24,638 nt of DNA, from the NCBI GenBank assembly GCA_938045435.1, contig CALIBA010000338.1, forward strand, positions 1-24,638, given 5' to 3'. Under the pieces are notes generated by a model. It was not told the DNA's origin. It searched no databases and worked only from the letters and a program-made list of their open reading frames with translations. Positions 1 through 7,551 of the stretch are shown here, in pieces (the first letter of the stretch is position 1; the number at the start of each line of letters is the position of its first letter). The DNA comes from an uncultured Selenomonas sp. GTDB taxonomy: Bacteria > Bacillota > Negativicutes > Selenomonadales > Selenomonadaceae. The position numbers were made by a program, and so were the translations under genes.

Positions 1-505
1 TCTTTGTCATACCGATAACTCCCGCCTTTGATGCCGCATAATTTATCTGACCTGCGTTACCCATAACACCGCTTACAGAAGAAATATTTATTATTCTTCC
101 GCTTCTTTTCTTTATCATATACTTTGAAACCGCCTGCATGGTATTAAAAGTACCCTTAAGATTGGTAGCTATTACCACATCAAAGTCTTCCGGTTTCATT
201 CTCATCATTATATTATCTTTTGTAATTCCGGCATTGTTTACCAATATATCAATAGCACCCTCTTTTGAAATAATATTTTCAATCATCTCCTTTGTGCTGT
301 CATAATCCGATATATTACATTGGCAAAGCAAAGCCTTTCCGCCATTATCTTCTATCTCTTTTGCCACAGCATTTGCAGCCTCTTTGGATGCCGCATAATT
401 TACATATACAAGTGCACCGTCAGCGGCAAGTTTTTTTGCTATAGCTGCACCTATACCTCTGCCCGCACCTGTTACCAATGCTGTCTTGCCTTCTAATCTT
501 TTCAT
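1..505 (-). CDS. fabG: 3-oxoacyl-ACP reductase FabG (partial, C-terminus off the left edge)
   Basis: NADPH-dependent reduction of 3-ketoacyl-ACP to 3-hydroxyacyl-ACP, the first reductive step of the cytosolic type II fatty-acid elongation cycle. About 168 N-terminal residues are in the window. The short-chain dehydrogenase signatures are visible: the nucleotide-binding TGAGRGIG at residues 12-19, the LVNNAG motif, and the catalytic Ser plus YAASK (Tyr-x-x-x-Lys) just before the edge. The ATG (505-503) overlaps the fabD stop as ATGA, so the two are translationally coupled. The family is about 245 residues, so roughly 75 are missing off the edge. It is the last visible gene of the fabH-acpP-fabK-fabD-fabG operon; fabF and acc genes usually follow in this type of cluster. 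Confident, because the motifs and context agree. Confidence 0.96.
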   Translation of the reverse strand, partial: MKRLEGKTALVTGAGRGIGAAIAKKLAADGALVYVNYAASKEAANAVAKEIEDNGGKALLCQCNISDYDSTKEMIENIISKEGAIDILVNNAGITKDNIMMRMKPEDFDVVIATNLKGTFNTMQAVSKYMIKKRSGRIINISSVSGVMGNAGQINYAASKAGVIGMTK

Positions 506-1419
506 TTTGCCTCCAAAATCTGACTACAAACTTTTTCAATATCCTCATATTCTTCAATATTGAATATTTTTACATCGGCATCAATTTTTTTAACAAAGCC
601 CGCCATTGTCTTTCCGGGACCGATTTCCACAAAGGTATCCACTCCCCATTCAATCATTTTTCTAATGCTCTGTTCCAAATGCACGCTTCCCGATACCTGC
701 TCTATCAAATTTTTCCTTATATCATTCTTATCTGTGACAATCTCTGCATTGATATTTGCCACATAAGGTATCCGTATATCTTTTATTTCGATATCATCAA
801 GTACTTTTCCCAGTTTGTCACCGGCTTCTTTCATCAGTCCGGAATGAAAAGCTCCGCTTACCTTTAGCGGCAATACTCTCTTTGCACCGGCTTCCTTTAA
901 TTTTTCACCGGCAAGAGCCACAGCCTCCGTTGTTCCTGATATTACGGTCTGACCGGGGCAATTATAATTTGCCACCCAACACCCCTCTATATCATCCACT
1001 ATGGCTTTAATAGTCTCATTTGAAAGTGAGAGCACCGCACTCATGGCACCGCCCTTTATTTCAGACATATACCGACCTCTTTTATTCACTATGGCAATTG
1101 CATCAGTTTCATTTATTGCACCGCTAAGATACAGTGCTTCATACTCTCCAAGGCTCAGCCCTGCACATATATCAGCCTTCAGCCCTGTTTTTTCTATAGC
1201 CTTTAACATGGCAATTCCTGTTGCCACCATGGCTATCTGTGTAAATCTGGTATTATTTAATTCATCATTTTCCTTAAAAATCAGATCACATGCATCTATT
1301 CCCGTTACAGTCTTTACACTATCAAAAACTGCTCTTGAATCCGCATCATTTTCATAAAAACTTTTGCCCATATTTTGTTTTTGAGCTCCCTGTCCCGGGA
1401 ATAAAAATGCTATCTTCAT
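502..1419 (-). CDS. fabD: Malonyl-CoA:ACP transacylase FabD
   Basis: Transfers malonyl from CoA to acyl carrier protein, supplying the extender unit for fatty-acid synthesis. The 305 residues match the usual length. The FPGQGAQ motif is at residues 7-13, the nucleophile is Ser89 in GLSLGEY (the common form is GHSLGE, so Leu replaces the His next to the serine), the carboxylate-binding Arg is probably Arg114 (KRG), and the second catalytic residue is His192 (GAFHSG). It starts 2 bases after the fabK stop and overlaps fabG by 4 bases, so it is in the middle of one operon. The GLSLG variant is an observation; I expect the enzyme to be active because the Ser/His pair is intact. Confidence 0.97.
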   Translation of the reverse strand: MKIAFLFPGQGAQKQNMGKSFYENDADSRAVFDSVKTVTGIDACDLIFKENDELNNTRFTQIAMVATGIAMLKAIEKTGLKADICAGLSLGEYEALYLSGAINETDAIAIVNKRGRYMSEIKGGAMSAVLSLSNETIKAIVDDIEGCWVANYNCPGQTVISGTTEAVALAGEKLKEAGAKRVLPLKVSGAFHSGLMKEAGDKLGKVLDDIEIKDIRIPYVANINAEIVTDKNDIRKNLIEQVSGSVHLEQSIRKMIEWGVDTFVEIGPGKTMAGFVKKIDADVKIFNIEEYEDIEKVCSQILEAK

Positions 1420-1421
1420 AT

Positions 1422-2360
1422 TTATACCAAGCTCCCTGCATTCTTTAAAAGATTACCTGCCTCAGCTATTATCTCGTCAATTATTTCTTTTGCACTTTGC
1501 TTTTTATTTATAAGTCCTGCTATCTGACCTGCCATAACGGTTCCGTTTACGGTATCACCTTCCATTACAGCTTTTCTGAGAGTTCCAAGAGTCAGATACT
1601 CCAGTTCCTCAAAGCTCTTTCCCTCAGCCTCAAGCTTAGTGTACTCTCTGGTCATTGCATTTCTAAGACATCTTACCGGATGTCCGTGGCTTCTTCCTGT
1701 AACAGCCGAGTCTATATCCTTTGCAGCTATTACCCTGTCTTTATAGTTTTCATGCACTATGGACTCATTTGCCACTACAAATCTTGTACCTATCTGTACC
1801 GCCTTTGCACCAAGCATAAGCGCAGCCGCCAGACCTCTGCCGTCAGCAATACCTCCTGCGGCAATTACAGGTATATCTATGGCATCCGCTACCTGAGGTA
1901 CCAAGGTCATAGTGGTAGCCTCGCCTATATGTCCGCCGCTTTCAGTACCCTCGGCAACCACTGCATCGGCTCCGCATCTTTCCATTCTCCTTGCAAGTGC
2001 AACACTTGCAACAACCGGAATTACAACTATTCCGGCTTCCTTCCACATTTTCATGTACTTTTCAGGAGAACCTGCACCGGTAGTAACTACCTTTATACCT
2101 TCTTCCACCACTACTTTGGCGATTTCTTCCGCATGTGGCGACATAAGCATTACATTTACTCCAAAAGGCTTATCTGTAAGCTTTCTCGCCCCTCTTATCT
2201 CATTCCTTATGACATCAGCCGGCGCATTCGCTCCGCCGATTAAACCAAGACCTCCTGCGGCACTTACAGCGGCTGCCAGGTTATGCTCGGCAACCCATGC
2301 CATACCGCCTTGAATTATCGGATATTCTACACCTAATAACTTTGTTATATCTGTTTGCAT
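1422..2360 (-). CDS. fabK: Enoyl-ACP reductase II FabK (FMN-dependent)
   Basis: Reduces trans-2-enoyl-ACP to acyl-ACP in the last step of each elongation cycle, using FMN and NAD(P)H. 312 residues, the family length. The N-terminal flavin-barrel motif IIQGGMAWV (15-23) and the glycine-rich AAGGLGLIGG (34-43) are those of the 2-nitropropane dioxygenase-like fold. His144 in SGGHIGE aligns by motif with the catalytic His of Streptococcus FabK, and the phosphate-binding AAGGIADGRGLAAAL loop is also present. FabK instead of FabI predicts intrinsic insensitivity to triclosan-type FabI inhibitors (family knowledge). RBS AGAGGAAA sits 4 bases before the ATG. A hairpin lies between acpP and this gene. 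Confidence 0.96.
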   Translation of the reverse strand: MQTDITKLLGVEYPIIQGGMAWVAEHNLAAAVSAAGGLGLIGGANAPADVIRNEIRGARKLTDKPFGVNVMLMSPHAEEIAKVVVEEGIKVVTTGAGSPEKYMKMWKEAGIVVIPVVASVALARRMERCGADAVVAEGTESGGHIGEATTMTLVPQVADAIDIPVIAAGGIADGRGLAAALMLGAKAVQIGTRFVVANESIVHENYKDRVIAAKDIDSAVTGRSHGHPVRCLRNAMTREYTKLEAEGKSFEELEYLTLGTLRKAVMEGDTVNGTVMAGQIAGLINKKQSAKEIIDEIIAEAGNLLKNAGSLV

Positions 2361-2382
2361 TAATTTCCTCTGCCTTTTTAAG

Positions 2383-2407
2383 AAAACGCCTAAAGAAGGC
2401 GTTTTTT
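2383..2407 (-). terminator. Hairpin between acpP and fabK, possible internal attenuator
   Basis: Arms AAAACGCC (2383-2390) and GGCGTTTT (2398-2405) with a 7-base loop. Both flanks are A/T rich, so it could act as a weak intrinsic terminator on either strand; on the minus strand the U-tract is interrupted (UUUUCUU). It sits inside the fab operon between the acpP stop and the fabK ribosome binding site. Partial termination there would make acpP mRNA more abundant than the enzyme mRNAs, which fits the high demand for ACP (inference). Confidence 0.5.
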
Positions 2408-2411
2408 ATTT

Positions 2412-2648
2412 TTATAAATTGTCTACGCCCTTATCCTTAAGGTAATTTACCACATCACCTACAGTTAAAAGCTTCTCTAAATCCTCAGAAGGTATTTCAA
2501 CACCGTAATTGTCCTCAAGTGCCATTACCATCTCGAAAAGGTCAAGTGAATCCGCATTCAAATCATCCTTAAAGCTTGACTCCAGGCTGATTTCTGATGC
2601 ATCGATATTTAGCTGCTCTGCAATAATTGATTTCATTTTCTCTGACAT
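2412..2648 (-). CDS. acpP: Acyl carrier protein
   Basis: Small acidic carrier of acyl chains on a 4'-phosphopantetheine arm. It is 78 residues when started at the ATG at 2648, which has GGAG 6 bases upstream; an in-frame ATG four codons earlier (2660) has no comparable ribosome binding site. The prosthetic-group site is Ser34 in NADSLDLFE, the canonical D-S-L motif. The rest is the acidic helical ACP fold ending in a VGDVVNYL helix. It lies second in the fab operon, after fabH and before fabK. Confidence 0.96.
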   Translation of the reverse strand: MSEKMKSIIAEQLNIDASEISLESSFKDDLNADSLDLFEMVMALEDNYGVEIPSEDLEKLLTVGDVVNYLKDKGVDNL

Positions 2649-2707
2649 AATTTTCTCCATTCTTTAAGCCCACGGCTTTTTATTTTTTATATATAAGTTG
2701 TAAATAA

Positions 2708-3649
2708 TTACAATCTTAATACACAACTTCCCCAGGTTAAACCTGCTCCGAATCCGCATAACAAAATCAAATCTCCCTTTTTTGCTATGCCCTTTTTTAT
2801 CACCTCATCCAGCAGTAAAGGTACACTTCCGGCTGAAGTATTTCCTGTGTTTTCAAGATTATGCGGCAGTTTTTCAAGAGGTATATCCAGCTTTTTTGAT
2901 ACAGCCTCAAGTATCCTTAAATTTGCCTGATGTAAAAGATATACATCTATATCATCCTTATGTACTCCTGCCTTTTTAATCGCATTCTCAATGCTTTGAG
3001 GCACTGTTCTGACAGTAAATTTAAAGACTTCCTGTCCGTCCATTCTTATATACCTGTCATCACCATAGGAATTGTCATATAGTGCAAACCCCTTACTTCC
3101 GTCGGCTCCGATATCAAAACTTAAGAATCCCTCTTCTATATCCGATCTTTTAAGTACCGCCGCTCCCACACCGTCACCAAACAGTACACAGGTGGTTCTG
3201 TCGGTCCAGTCCATTTCTCTTGAGAGTACATCTCCGCCGATAACAAGAGCATGCTCTATATCCAAAGTATTCATCATGGAATATGCAATACTCAGTGCAT
3301 ATATAAATCCCGAACATGCTGAACTTACATCCATACATGCACAGTCCTTTGCTCCCAAAAGCGGTTGCAATTCACAAGCGGTATTTGGAAGTCTCTTATC
3401 CTGAGTAGATGTTCCCACTATTATAAGTCCCAAATCTTCGCCCTTAATATTTGCGGCTTTTAATGCATCTCTTCCCGCTTCAAACGCCAGACTTACAAGG
3501 TTCTCATTCTCACCTATAATATGTCTTTGTTTGATACCTGTCCTTTGACTGATCCATTCATCACTTGTATCTACGATTTTACTAAGATCATCATTTGTTA
3601 AAATCTTAGACGGCAGTTTTGAGCCAGTTCCTGCAAGTGCTATCTTCAT
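2708..3649 (-). CDS. fabH: 3-oxoacyl-ACP synthase III FabH
   Basis: Starts fatty-acid synthesis by condensing acetyl-CoA (or a branched acyl-CoA) with malonyl-ACP. 313 residues, typical length. The thiolase-fold catalytic triad is Cys112 (SSACSGF), His240 (LLHQAN) and Asn270 (NTGNTSAGS). The N-terminal DEWISQRTGI motif (29-38) is the family CoA-binding signature. It is the first gene of the operon; the promoter and palindromic operator lie directly upstream (3689-3739), so the start at 3649 leaves a short leader. Confidence 0.97.
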   Translation of the reverse strand: MKIALAGTGSKLPSKILTNDDLSKIVDTSDEWISQRTGIKQRHIIGENENLVSLAFEAGRDALKAANIKGEDLGLIIVGTSTQDKRLPNTACELQPLLGAKDCACMDVSSACSGFIYALSIAYSMMNTLDIEHALVIGGDVLSREMDWTDRTTCVLFGDGVGAAVLKRSDIEEGFLSFDIGADGSKGFALYDNSYGDDRYIRMDGQEVFKFTVRTVPQSIENAIKKAGVHKDDIDVYLLHQANLRILEAVSKKLDIPLEKLPHNLENTGNTSAGSVPLLLDEVIKKGIAKKGDLILLCGFGAGLTWGSCVLRL

Positions 3650-3688
3650 CTTCTATAAGCCCTTTCATAAGACTTTCATCAAAGCAAA

Positions 3689-3715
3689 AAAATACTTTGA
3701 TACTCAAAGTATTTT
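3689..3715. promoter_or_regulatory. FabT/MarR-like operator palindrome
   Basis: A perfect inverted repeat with 12-base arms (AAAATACTTTGA and its complement) around a 3-base centre. The core TTTGA-N3-TCAAA is the known form of the FabT operator in Firmicutes (family knowledge). It covers the -10 box and predicted start site of the fab promoter, so a bound repressor would block transcription. The regulator gene is not in the window, although fabT often sits directly before fabH. On the minus strand the repeat is followed by seven T residues, so it could also end transcripts arriving from the upstream hydrolase gene. Confidence 0.65.
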
Positions 3716-3739
3716 AATTTTGCAATAGAACTTTGTCAA
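3711..3739 (-). promoter_or_regulatory. Sigma-A-type promoter of the fab operon
   Basis: Read on the minus strand, TTGACA (3739-3734) is a perfect -35 box. It is separated by exactly 17 bases from TAAAAT (3716-3711), which matches 5 of 6 bases of the consensus -10. Transcription would begin near 3704, about 55 bases before the fabH start codon. This is one of the best promoters in the window and its -10 box lies inside the adjacent palindrome. Confidence 0.8.
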
Positions 3740-3774
3740 GTGTTTTAGAGCATGATATGATTTTTTTAAGTATT

Positions 3775-4701
3775 TTATTCTCTTCCATAAGCTATTAAAG
3801 CATCATTTTGTCTTACACCTAAGGATAAGGTATAGTATAAAACCCGGGCATCAAACTCCGCCCTGACTTCTTGCAGGATATTCCCTTCAATATCTTTTAA
3901 AATCCCAAGCAATTCACCTTTTTTTACATTATCACTTTTTTTAACATGTGGATACCACAGCCCCTCACTCCTTGATTCCACATATTCAGCCTTCACTATT
4001 TCTTTTTGATTTTTATTTATACTTATATCATAACCTTCTTTTAATATTCCAAGCATCTCCATAAGCCTGTAAAGATCTTCTTTTTCAGCAAGTACATCAG
4101 CCTCACTCCATAGACCTTTAGAACCTCTTTCATAAAGCATTGCGGGAATTTCTTTCTTTGCGGCATAGCTGTAGAGACCGTTATTTGCATACGAACCCAC
4201 TCTAAAATCCACATTCATTCTTGAGGCTATATCTCCTACATAGCTTTTTATCTCCTCTCCCGAAGCGTATGGAAAAAATATAAGAGGTGTAAGGCTTTCA
4301 TTTATATCTCCACCATGCAAATCCACTATAAAATCAGCCAATGGATATAGATACTTTTCCACATCATGGGCAATTTTTTGAGTAATGCTGCCTTCCTTAT
4401 CTCCCGGAAATTCTCTGTTTAAATTTTTTCCGTCCACTGTGGAGATTTGCTTTACACCATTATAAAATCCGTCCGTATTCAAAATAGGACAAATAATGAT
4501 ATTCCCTGACATTTTCTTTGGATTAAGCTCATTTATAAGCCTTAGTGAAGTCTCTATTCCGACATACTCACAACCATGTACTCCGGCTGTTATTACAAGA
4601 GTTTTACCTTCATTTTTACCACAAAAAATCACACCGCTTATATAACCGGTTTTAAACTTTTTCTTCTCTCCTTTTTTTATTAAAATTTCTCCTATTTTCA
4701 C
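3775..4701 (-). CDS. AstE/AspA-type (succinylglutamate desuccinylase/aspartoacylase) M14 zinc hydrolase
   Basis: Predicted zinc-dependent amide hydrolase of the M14 carboxypeptidase superfamily, 308 residues. Metal ligands are visible as His42 and Glu45 in AGVHGCEY and His129 in VDLHGGD. The substrate-binding segment NLNREFPG (about 93-100) and a C-terminal beta-rich lobe (from about residue 240) are those of the AstE/AspA group. The start is GTG at 4701 with AGGAAAGG 8 bases upstream; no ATG fits. The substrate is unknown: N-acyl amino acids or a deacylation step are likely, but no arginine succinyltransferase genes are nearby, so astE itself is not assigned. It reads toward the fab operon but has its own upstream region. 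Confidence 0.85.
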   Translation of the reverse strand: MKIGEILIKKGEKKKFKTGYISGVIFCGKNEGKTLVITAGVHGCEYVGIETSLRLINELNPKKMSGNIIICPILNTDGFYNGVKQISTVDGKNLNREFPGDKEGSITQKIAHDVEKYLYPLADFIVDLHGGDINESLTPLIFFPYASGEEIKSYVGDIASRMNVDFRVGSYANNGLYSYAAKKEIPAMLYERGSKGLWSEADVLAEKEDLYRLMEMLGILKEGYDISINKNQKEIVKAEYVESRSEGLWYPHVKKSDNVKKGELLGILKDIEGNILQEVRAEFDARVLYYTLSLGVRQNDALIAYGRE

Positions 4702-4751
4702 AAATTTAACCTTTCCTGATGATAATTAATCGTTATGCTTATATTAACACA

Positions 4752-4767
4752 GTTAGCTGTTGCTAAC
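4752..4767. promoter_or_regulatory. Short inverted repeat in the divergent intergenic region
   Basis: GTTAGC and GCTAAC separated by TGTT, about 50 bases upstream of the M14 hydrolase start and 180 bases upstream of cstA. Its shape recalls operators of DtxR/MntR-type metal regulators, but six-base arms are short and the assignment is only a guess. The rest of 4702-4948 is A/T-rich non-coding DNA. Confidence 0.25.
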
Positions 4768-4874
4768 CATATTTATCTTAATAATTTAATTATTCTTTAA
4801 TTAATTACAGATAAAATGTCATGTATTTCTTTTATTTTTATAATAACTCTCTCTGATGTTTTATTAAAAAAATA

Positions 4875-4903
4875 TTGAAAAAAATATTAACAAGTAGTAT
4901 CTT
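4875..4903 (+). promoter_or_regulatory. Candidate cstA promoter
   Basis: TTGAAA (4875-4880, 5 of 6 bases of the -35 consensus), 17 bases, then TATCTT (4898-4903, 4 of 6 of the -10). It would give a leader of about 40 bases before the cstA ATG, which has GAGAGG as ribosome binding site. The surrounding DNA is extremely A/T rich, so chance matches are likely; an overlapping TTAACA/TACAAC pair is a second option. Confidence 0.35.
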
Positions 4904-4948
4904 TACATATACAACAATTTAACATAGAAAGAAAGAGAGGAATTTTCT

Positions 4949-6490
4949 ATGGCAACATTTATGATTGGTCTTGTTATCCTGATCGTAGGTGGATTTATTA
5001 TGGGACGCCTTTGTGACCATGTTTTCCAGCCTGATGACAGAGAAACACCCGCCTTTTCCAGACAGGACGGCGTTGACTATGTTCCTATGCCAACATGGAA
5101 AAATGCTTTAATCAACCTGCTCAATATCGCAGGTACCGGACCTATCCTTGGACCGATCCAGGGTATCTTATTCGGACCTATTGCACTCCTTACAATACCG
5201 ATAGGTAATGTAATCGGCGGTGCGGTTCACGATTATTTTGCCGGAATGATTTGTACCAGAGACGGTGGTGCTCAAATGCCTGAAATGGTTCGTAAATATA
5301 CCAATAAAACAGTCTTCTGGATATATGATGCATTTGTATGCTTATTGCTTCTATTGGTAGGTACCGTATTCATTTATACACCGGGTGATATCGCCGCAAC
5401 TCAGGTTTTTGGTTTCAGCGGTGCTCCTACAGAGGTTTCAACCTGGGTTATTTATGGAGTTATTTTCATCTATTACTTGGTTGCAACAGTATTCCCTATC
5501 GATAAGATTATAGGAAGAGTATATCCTATATTCGGTGCAATCCTTGTATTCTCGGCAATCGGTGTATTTGCCGCAATGGTTATTTTCCATTATCCGCTTG
5601 TAGAGGTCTGGGGTAATTGGGCAACAACATCATTTGACTATGCCGCATACTTCAAAGCGGGACATTTTGTTCCGATTTTCTTTGTTACTGTAGCCTGCGG
5701 TATCCTTTCAGGATTCCACTCATCTCAGACAGCTCTTGTTGCGCGTACAATAAAGAGTGAAAAAGACGGTCGTATGACTTTCTACAATATGATGGTTGTT
5801 GAGGGCTTTATCGCAATGGTATGGGCTGCCGGTACAATGGCATTGATTCAGTTTACAGCTGCAAACGGCGGTATCACAATGCAACTTAGTGATAAGGGCG
5901 TATGGCAGTATATGATTCAAAAGGGTGGAGAGTTGGTTGCTATTTCTCCTACCAGTGTTGTCGGTGTACTTTGCAGAAAGGCACTCGGTCCTGTAGGTGG
6001 AGCGGTTGCACTTATCGGTATTATTATACTACCTGTTACTTCAGGAGATACAGCGCTTCGTGCACTCAGACTTACAATTGCAGATACATTCCACATCAAG
6101 CAGGATAATAATCCTCGTAGACTTAGCCTTGCATTACCTATTTTTATTATAGTAGGCGGAATTCTTGTTTGGGCAAAGGTTGATCCTAAGGGATTTAATA
6201 TCTTATGGAGATATTTTGCATGGTCAAACCAGACAATGGCACTCTTCCCTCTTGCTGCGGCAAGCATTTATCTGATTATACATAACAAAGTAAAATGGGC
6301 GTGGATGACTCTCATCCCCGGAGTGTTCTACACATATATTTGTGCCTGCTATATCTTAAATGCAAAGCTTGGCTTTGGACAAAGCTGGGGTGTTGCTTAT
6401 ATAGGCGGTGCAGTTGTTGCTGCTGTTTATGCAGTCCTTATTCTTTGGAGAGGTAAAAAAGGCGGTACCACTCCTGCAGATCCGGCATAA
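4949..6490 (+). CDS. cstA: CstA-family carbon starvation transporter
   Basis: Polytopic inner-membrane transporter of the CstA family, linked in other bacteria to uptake of peptides or pyruvate during carbon limitation (family knowledge). 513 residues, the shorter form found in Firmicutes; the E. coli protein is about 700. Many hydrophobic helices run through the protein. Conserved segments are MGRLCDHVFQPDD, the LLNIAGTGPILGPIQG loop, VHDYFAGM, FHSSQTALVARTI and SGDTALRALRL. Residues after about 500 are a short polar tail. ATG at 4949 follows GAGAGGAATTTTCT. It is a single-gene transcript: divergent gene before it and a strong terminator after it. Confidence 0.92.
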   Translation: MATFMIGLVILIVGGFIMGRLCDHVFQPDDRETPAFSRQDGVDYVPMPTWKNALINLLNIAGTGPILGPIQGILFGPIALLTIPIGNVIGGAVHDYFAGMICTRDGGAQMPEMVRKYTNKTVFWIYDAFVCLLLLLVGTVFIYTPGDIAATQVFGFSGAPTEVSTWVIYGVIFIYYLVATVFPIDKIIGRVYPIFGAILVFSAIGVFAAMVIFHYPLVEVWGNWATTSFDYAAYFKAGHFVPIFFVTVACGILSGFHSSQTALVARTIKSEKDGRMTFYNMMVVEGFIAMVWAAGTMALIQFTAANGGITMQLSDKGVWQYMIQKGGELVAISPTSVVGVLCRKALGPVGGAVALIGIIILPVTSGDTALRALRLTIADTFHIKQDNNPRRLSLALPIFIIVGGILVWAKVDPKGFNILWRYFAWSNQTMALFPLAAASIYLIIHNKVKWAWMTLIPGVFYTYICACYILNAKLGFGQSWGVAYIGGAVVAAVYAVLILWRGKKGGTTPADPA

Positions 6491-6502
6491 TAAATTATTG
6501 CT

Positions 6503-6546
6503 ACTCCCAAGACAGTTGTAATATAATACTGTCTTGGGAGTTTTTT
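6503..6546 (+). terminator. Strong Rho-independent terminator after cstA
   Basis: Perfect 14-base stem (ACTCCCAAGACAGT, 6503-6516, with its complement at 6528-6541), 11-base A/T loop and a run of six T residues (6541-6546). It lies 12 bases past the cstA stop codon and isolates it from the ATPase-VWA pair. Confidence 0.93.
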
Positions 6547-6577
6547 AGAATTGTCGTTTTTTTATGAAACAATTCTA
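6546..6577. promoter_or_regulatory. Inverted repeat downstream of the cstA terminator
   Basis: TAGAATTGT (6546-6554) and ACAATTCTA (6569-6577) form a perfect 9-base inverted repeat around a 14-base T-rich centre. It begins at the terminator T-run and ends about 56 bases before the MoxR-like gene, so it may be a second hairpin or a regulator site for that gene. Function unknown. Confidence 0.35.
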
Positions 6578-6586
6578 TACCTTTGA

Positions 6587-6602
6587 GGTAAATATATTTA
6601 CC
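6587..6602. promoter_or_regulatory. 16-base perfect palindrome upstream of the ATPase-VWA pair
   Basis: GGTAAATATATTTACC is a perfect palindrome 31 bases before the start codon at 6634. Its position, between any promoter and the ribosome binding site (AGAGGA), fits a repressor operator. I do not recognise the regulator, and I could not place a convincing promoter next to it. Confidence 0.4.
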
Positions 6603-6633
6603 CATAAATCAATAAAAATAAACAGAGGATACT

Positions 6634-7551
6634 ATGGAAATTTTAGAATTTTTAAAACAGGAAAATATATCAGATAAAATAATTTCAGAAATAATTTCAT
6701 TTCGCAAGTTTTATAAGCTTGAAAAGGAAGAAGAACAAAGGATTCCAAAAGAGTCCTATCTCTACTATGGAAAAGAAATCTGGGAGGAGGCGGCTACAGC
6801 GATAATCGCAGGTGAAAATATTTTACTGGACGGCGCAAAGGCTACAGGAAAAAATGTACTGGCTGAGAATCTTGCCACAGCCTTTGCTCGTCCCGAATGG
6901 GATATATCGCTTTATATAAATACCGATGCGTCATCCCTTATAGGTTCGGATACCTTTGAGAATGGAGAAGTAAAATTAAGAAAAGGCCCTGTATTAAATT
7001 GCGCAATAAAGGGCGGCTTTGGTGTACTGGATGAAATAAATATGGCAAAAAACGAATCCCTTGCCGTACTTCATGCGGTGCTTGACTTTAGGCGTGTTAT
7101 CGATTTACCCGGATATGACAGGATAAATCTCCATGAAGCTACCAGATTTATCGGTACCATGAACTATGGATATGCCGGTACAAGGGAGATGAATGAAGCA
7201 CTTGCATCCAGATTTATGGTACTTCATATGCCTGTTATAACAGGGGAAAACCTAAGCAAACTTATAAAGGATAAATATCCTACATTAAAACCCGAGTATA
7301 TCTCACAGTTCACCTCTCTTTTTGATGAAATAAGAAAAAAGGGAGAAGGTGGTGAAATATCCACAAGAAGTCTTGATTTAAGAGGTCTTATCTCATGTAT
7401 AGGTATGATGAAAAAAGGTCTAAAGGTGACAAAGGCGCTTGAAATGGGACTTATCAATAAATGCTTTGATGAATATGAAAGACAGCTGGTACTGGATATT
7501 GTAAATGCCAGACTGCCCGAGAGCCTTCCGGGGGAGAATATTTTTTCATGA
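6634..7551 (+). CDS. MoxR-like AAA+ ATPase
   Basis: AAA+ ATPase of the MoxR/AAA_5 type, 305 residues, expected to act as a chaperone-like remodelling ATPase on its VWA partner or a metalloenzyme. Walker A is GAKATGKN at 67-74, where Asn74 replaces the usual Ser/Thr after the lysine. Walker B is VLDEIN (Asp133, Glu134), sensor 1 is Asn177 in GTMNYG, and a probable arginine finger is Arg193 in ALASRF. A helical lid follows. ATG at 6634 has AGAGGA upstream. Its stop overlaps the next start as ATGA. The target is unknown. Confidence 0.85.
   Translation: MEILEFLKQENISDKIISEIISFRKFYKLEKEEEQRIPKESYLYYGKEIWEEAATAIIAGENILLDGAKATGKNVLAENLATAFARPEWDISLYINTDASSLIGSDTFENGEVKLRKGPVLNCAIKGGFGVLDEINMAKNESLAVLHAVLDFRRVIDLPGYDRINLHEATRFIGTMNYGYAGTREMNEALASRFMVLHMPVITGENLSKLIKDKYPTLKPEYISQFTSLFDEIRKKGEGGEISTRSLDLRGLISCIGMMKKGLKVTKALEMGLINKCFDEYERQLVLDIVNARLPESLPGENIFS

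Noticed and set aside
478..2313. Plus-strand open frames across the fab genes
   Set aside because: They are antisense shadows of fabD and fabK with low-complexity composition and no ribosome binding sites.
3775..4701. Naming the M14 hydrolase astE or aspA
   Set aside because: Metal-ligand motifs fix the superfamily only; no arginine succinyltransferase pathway genes or other substrate clues are nearby.
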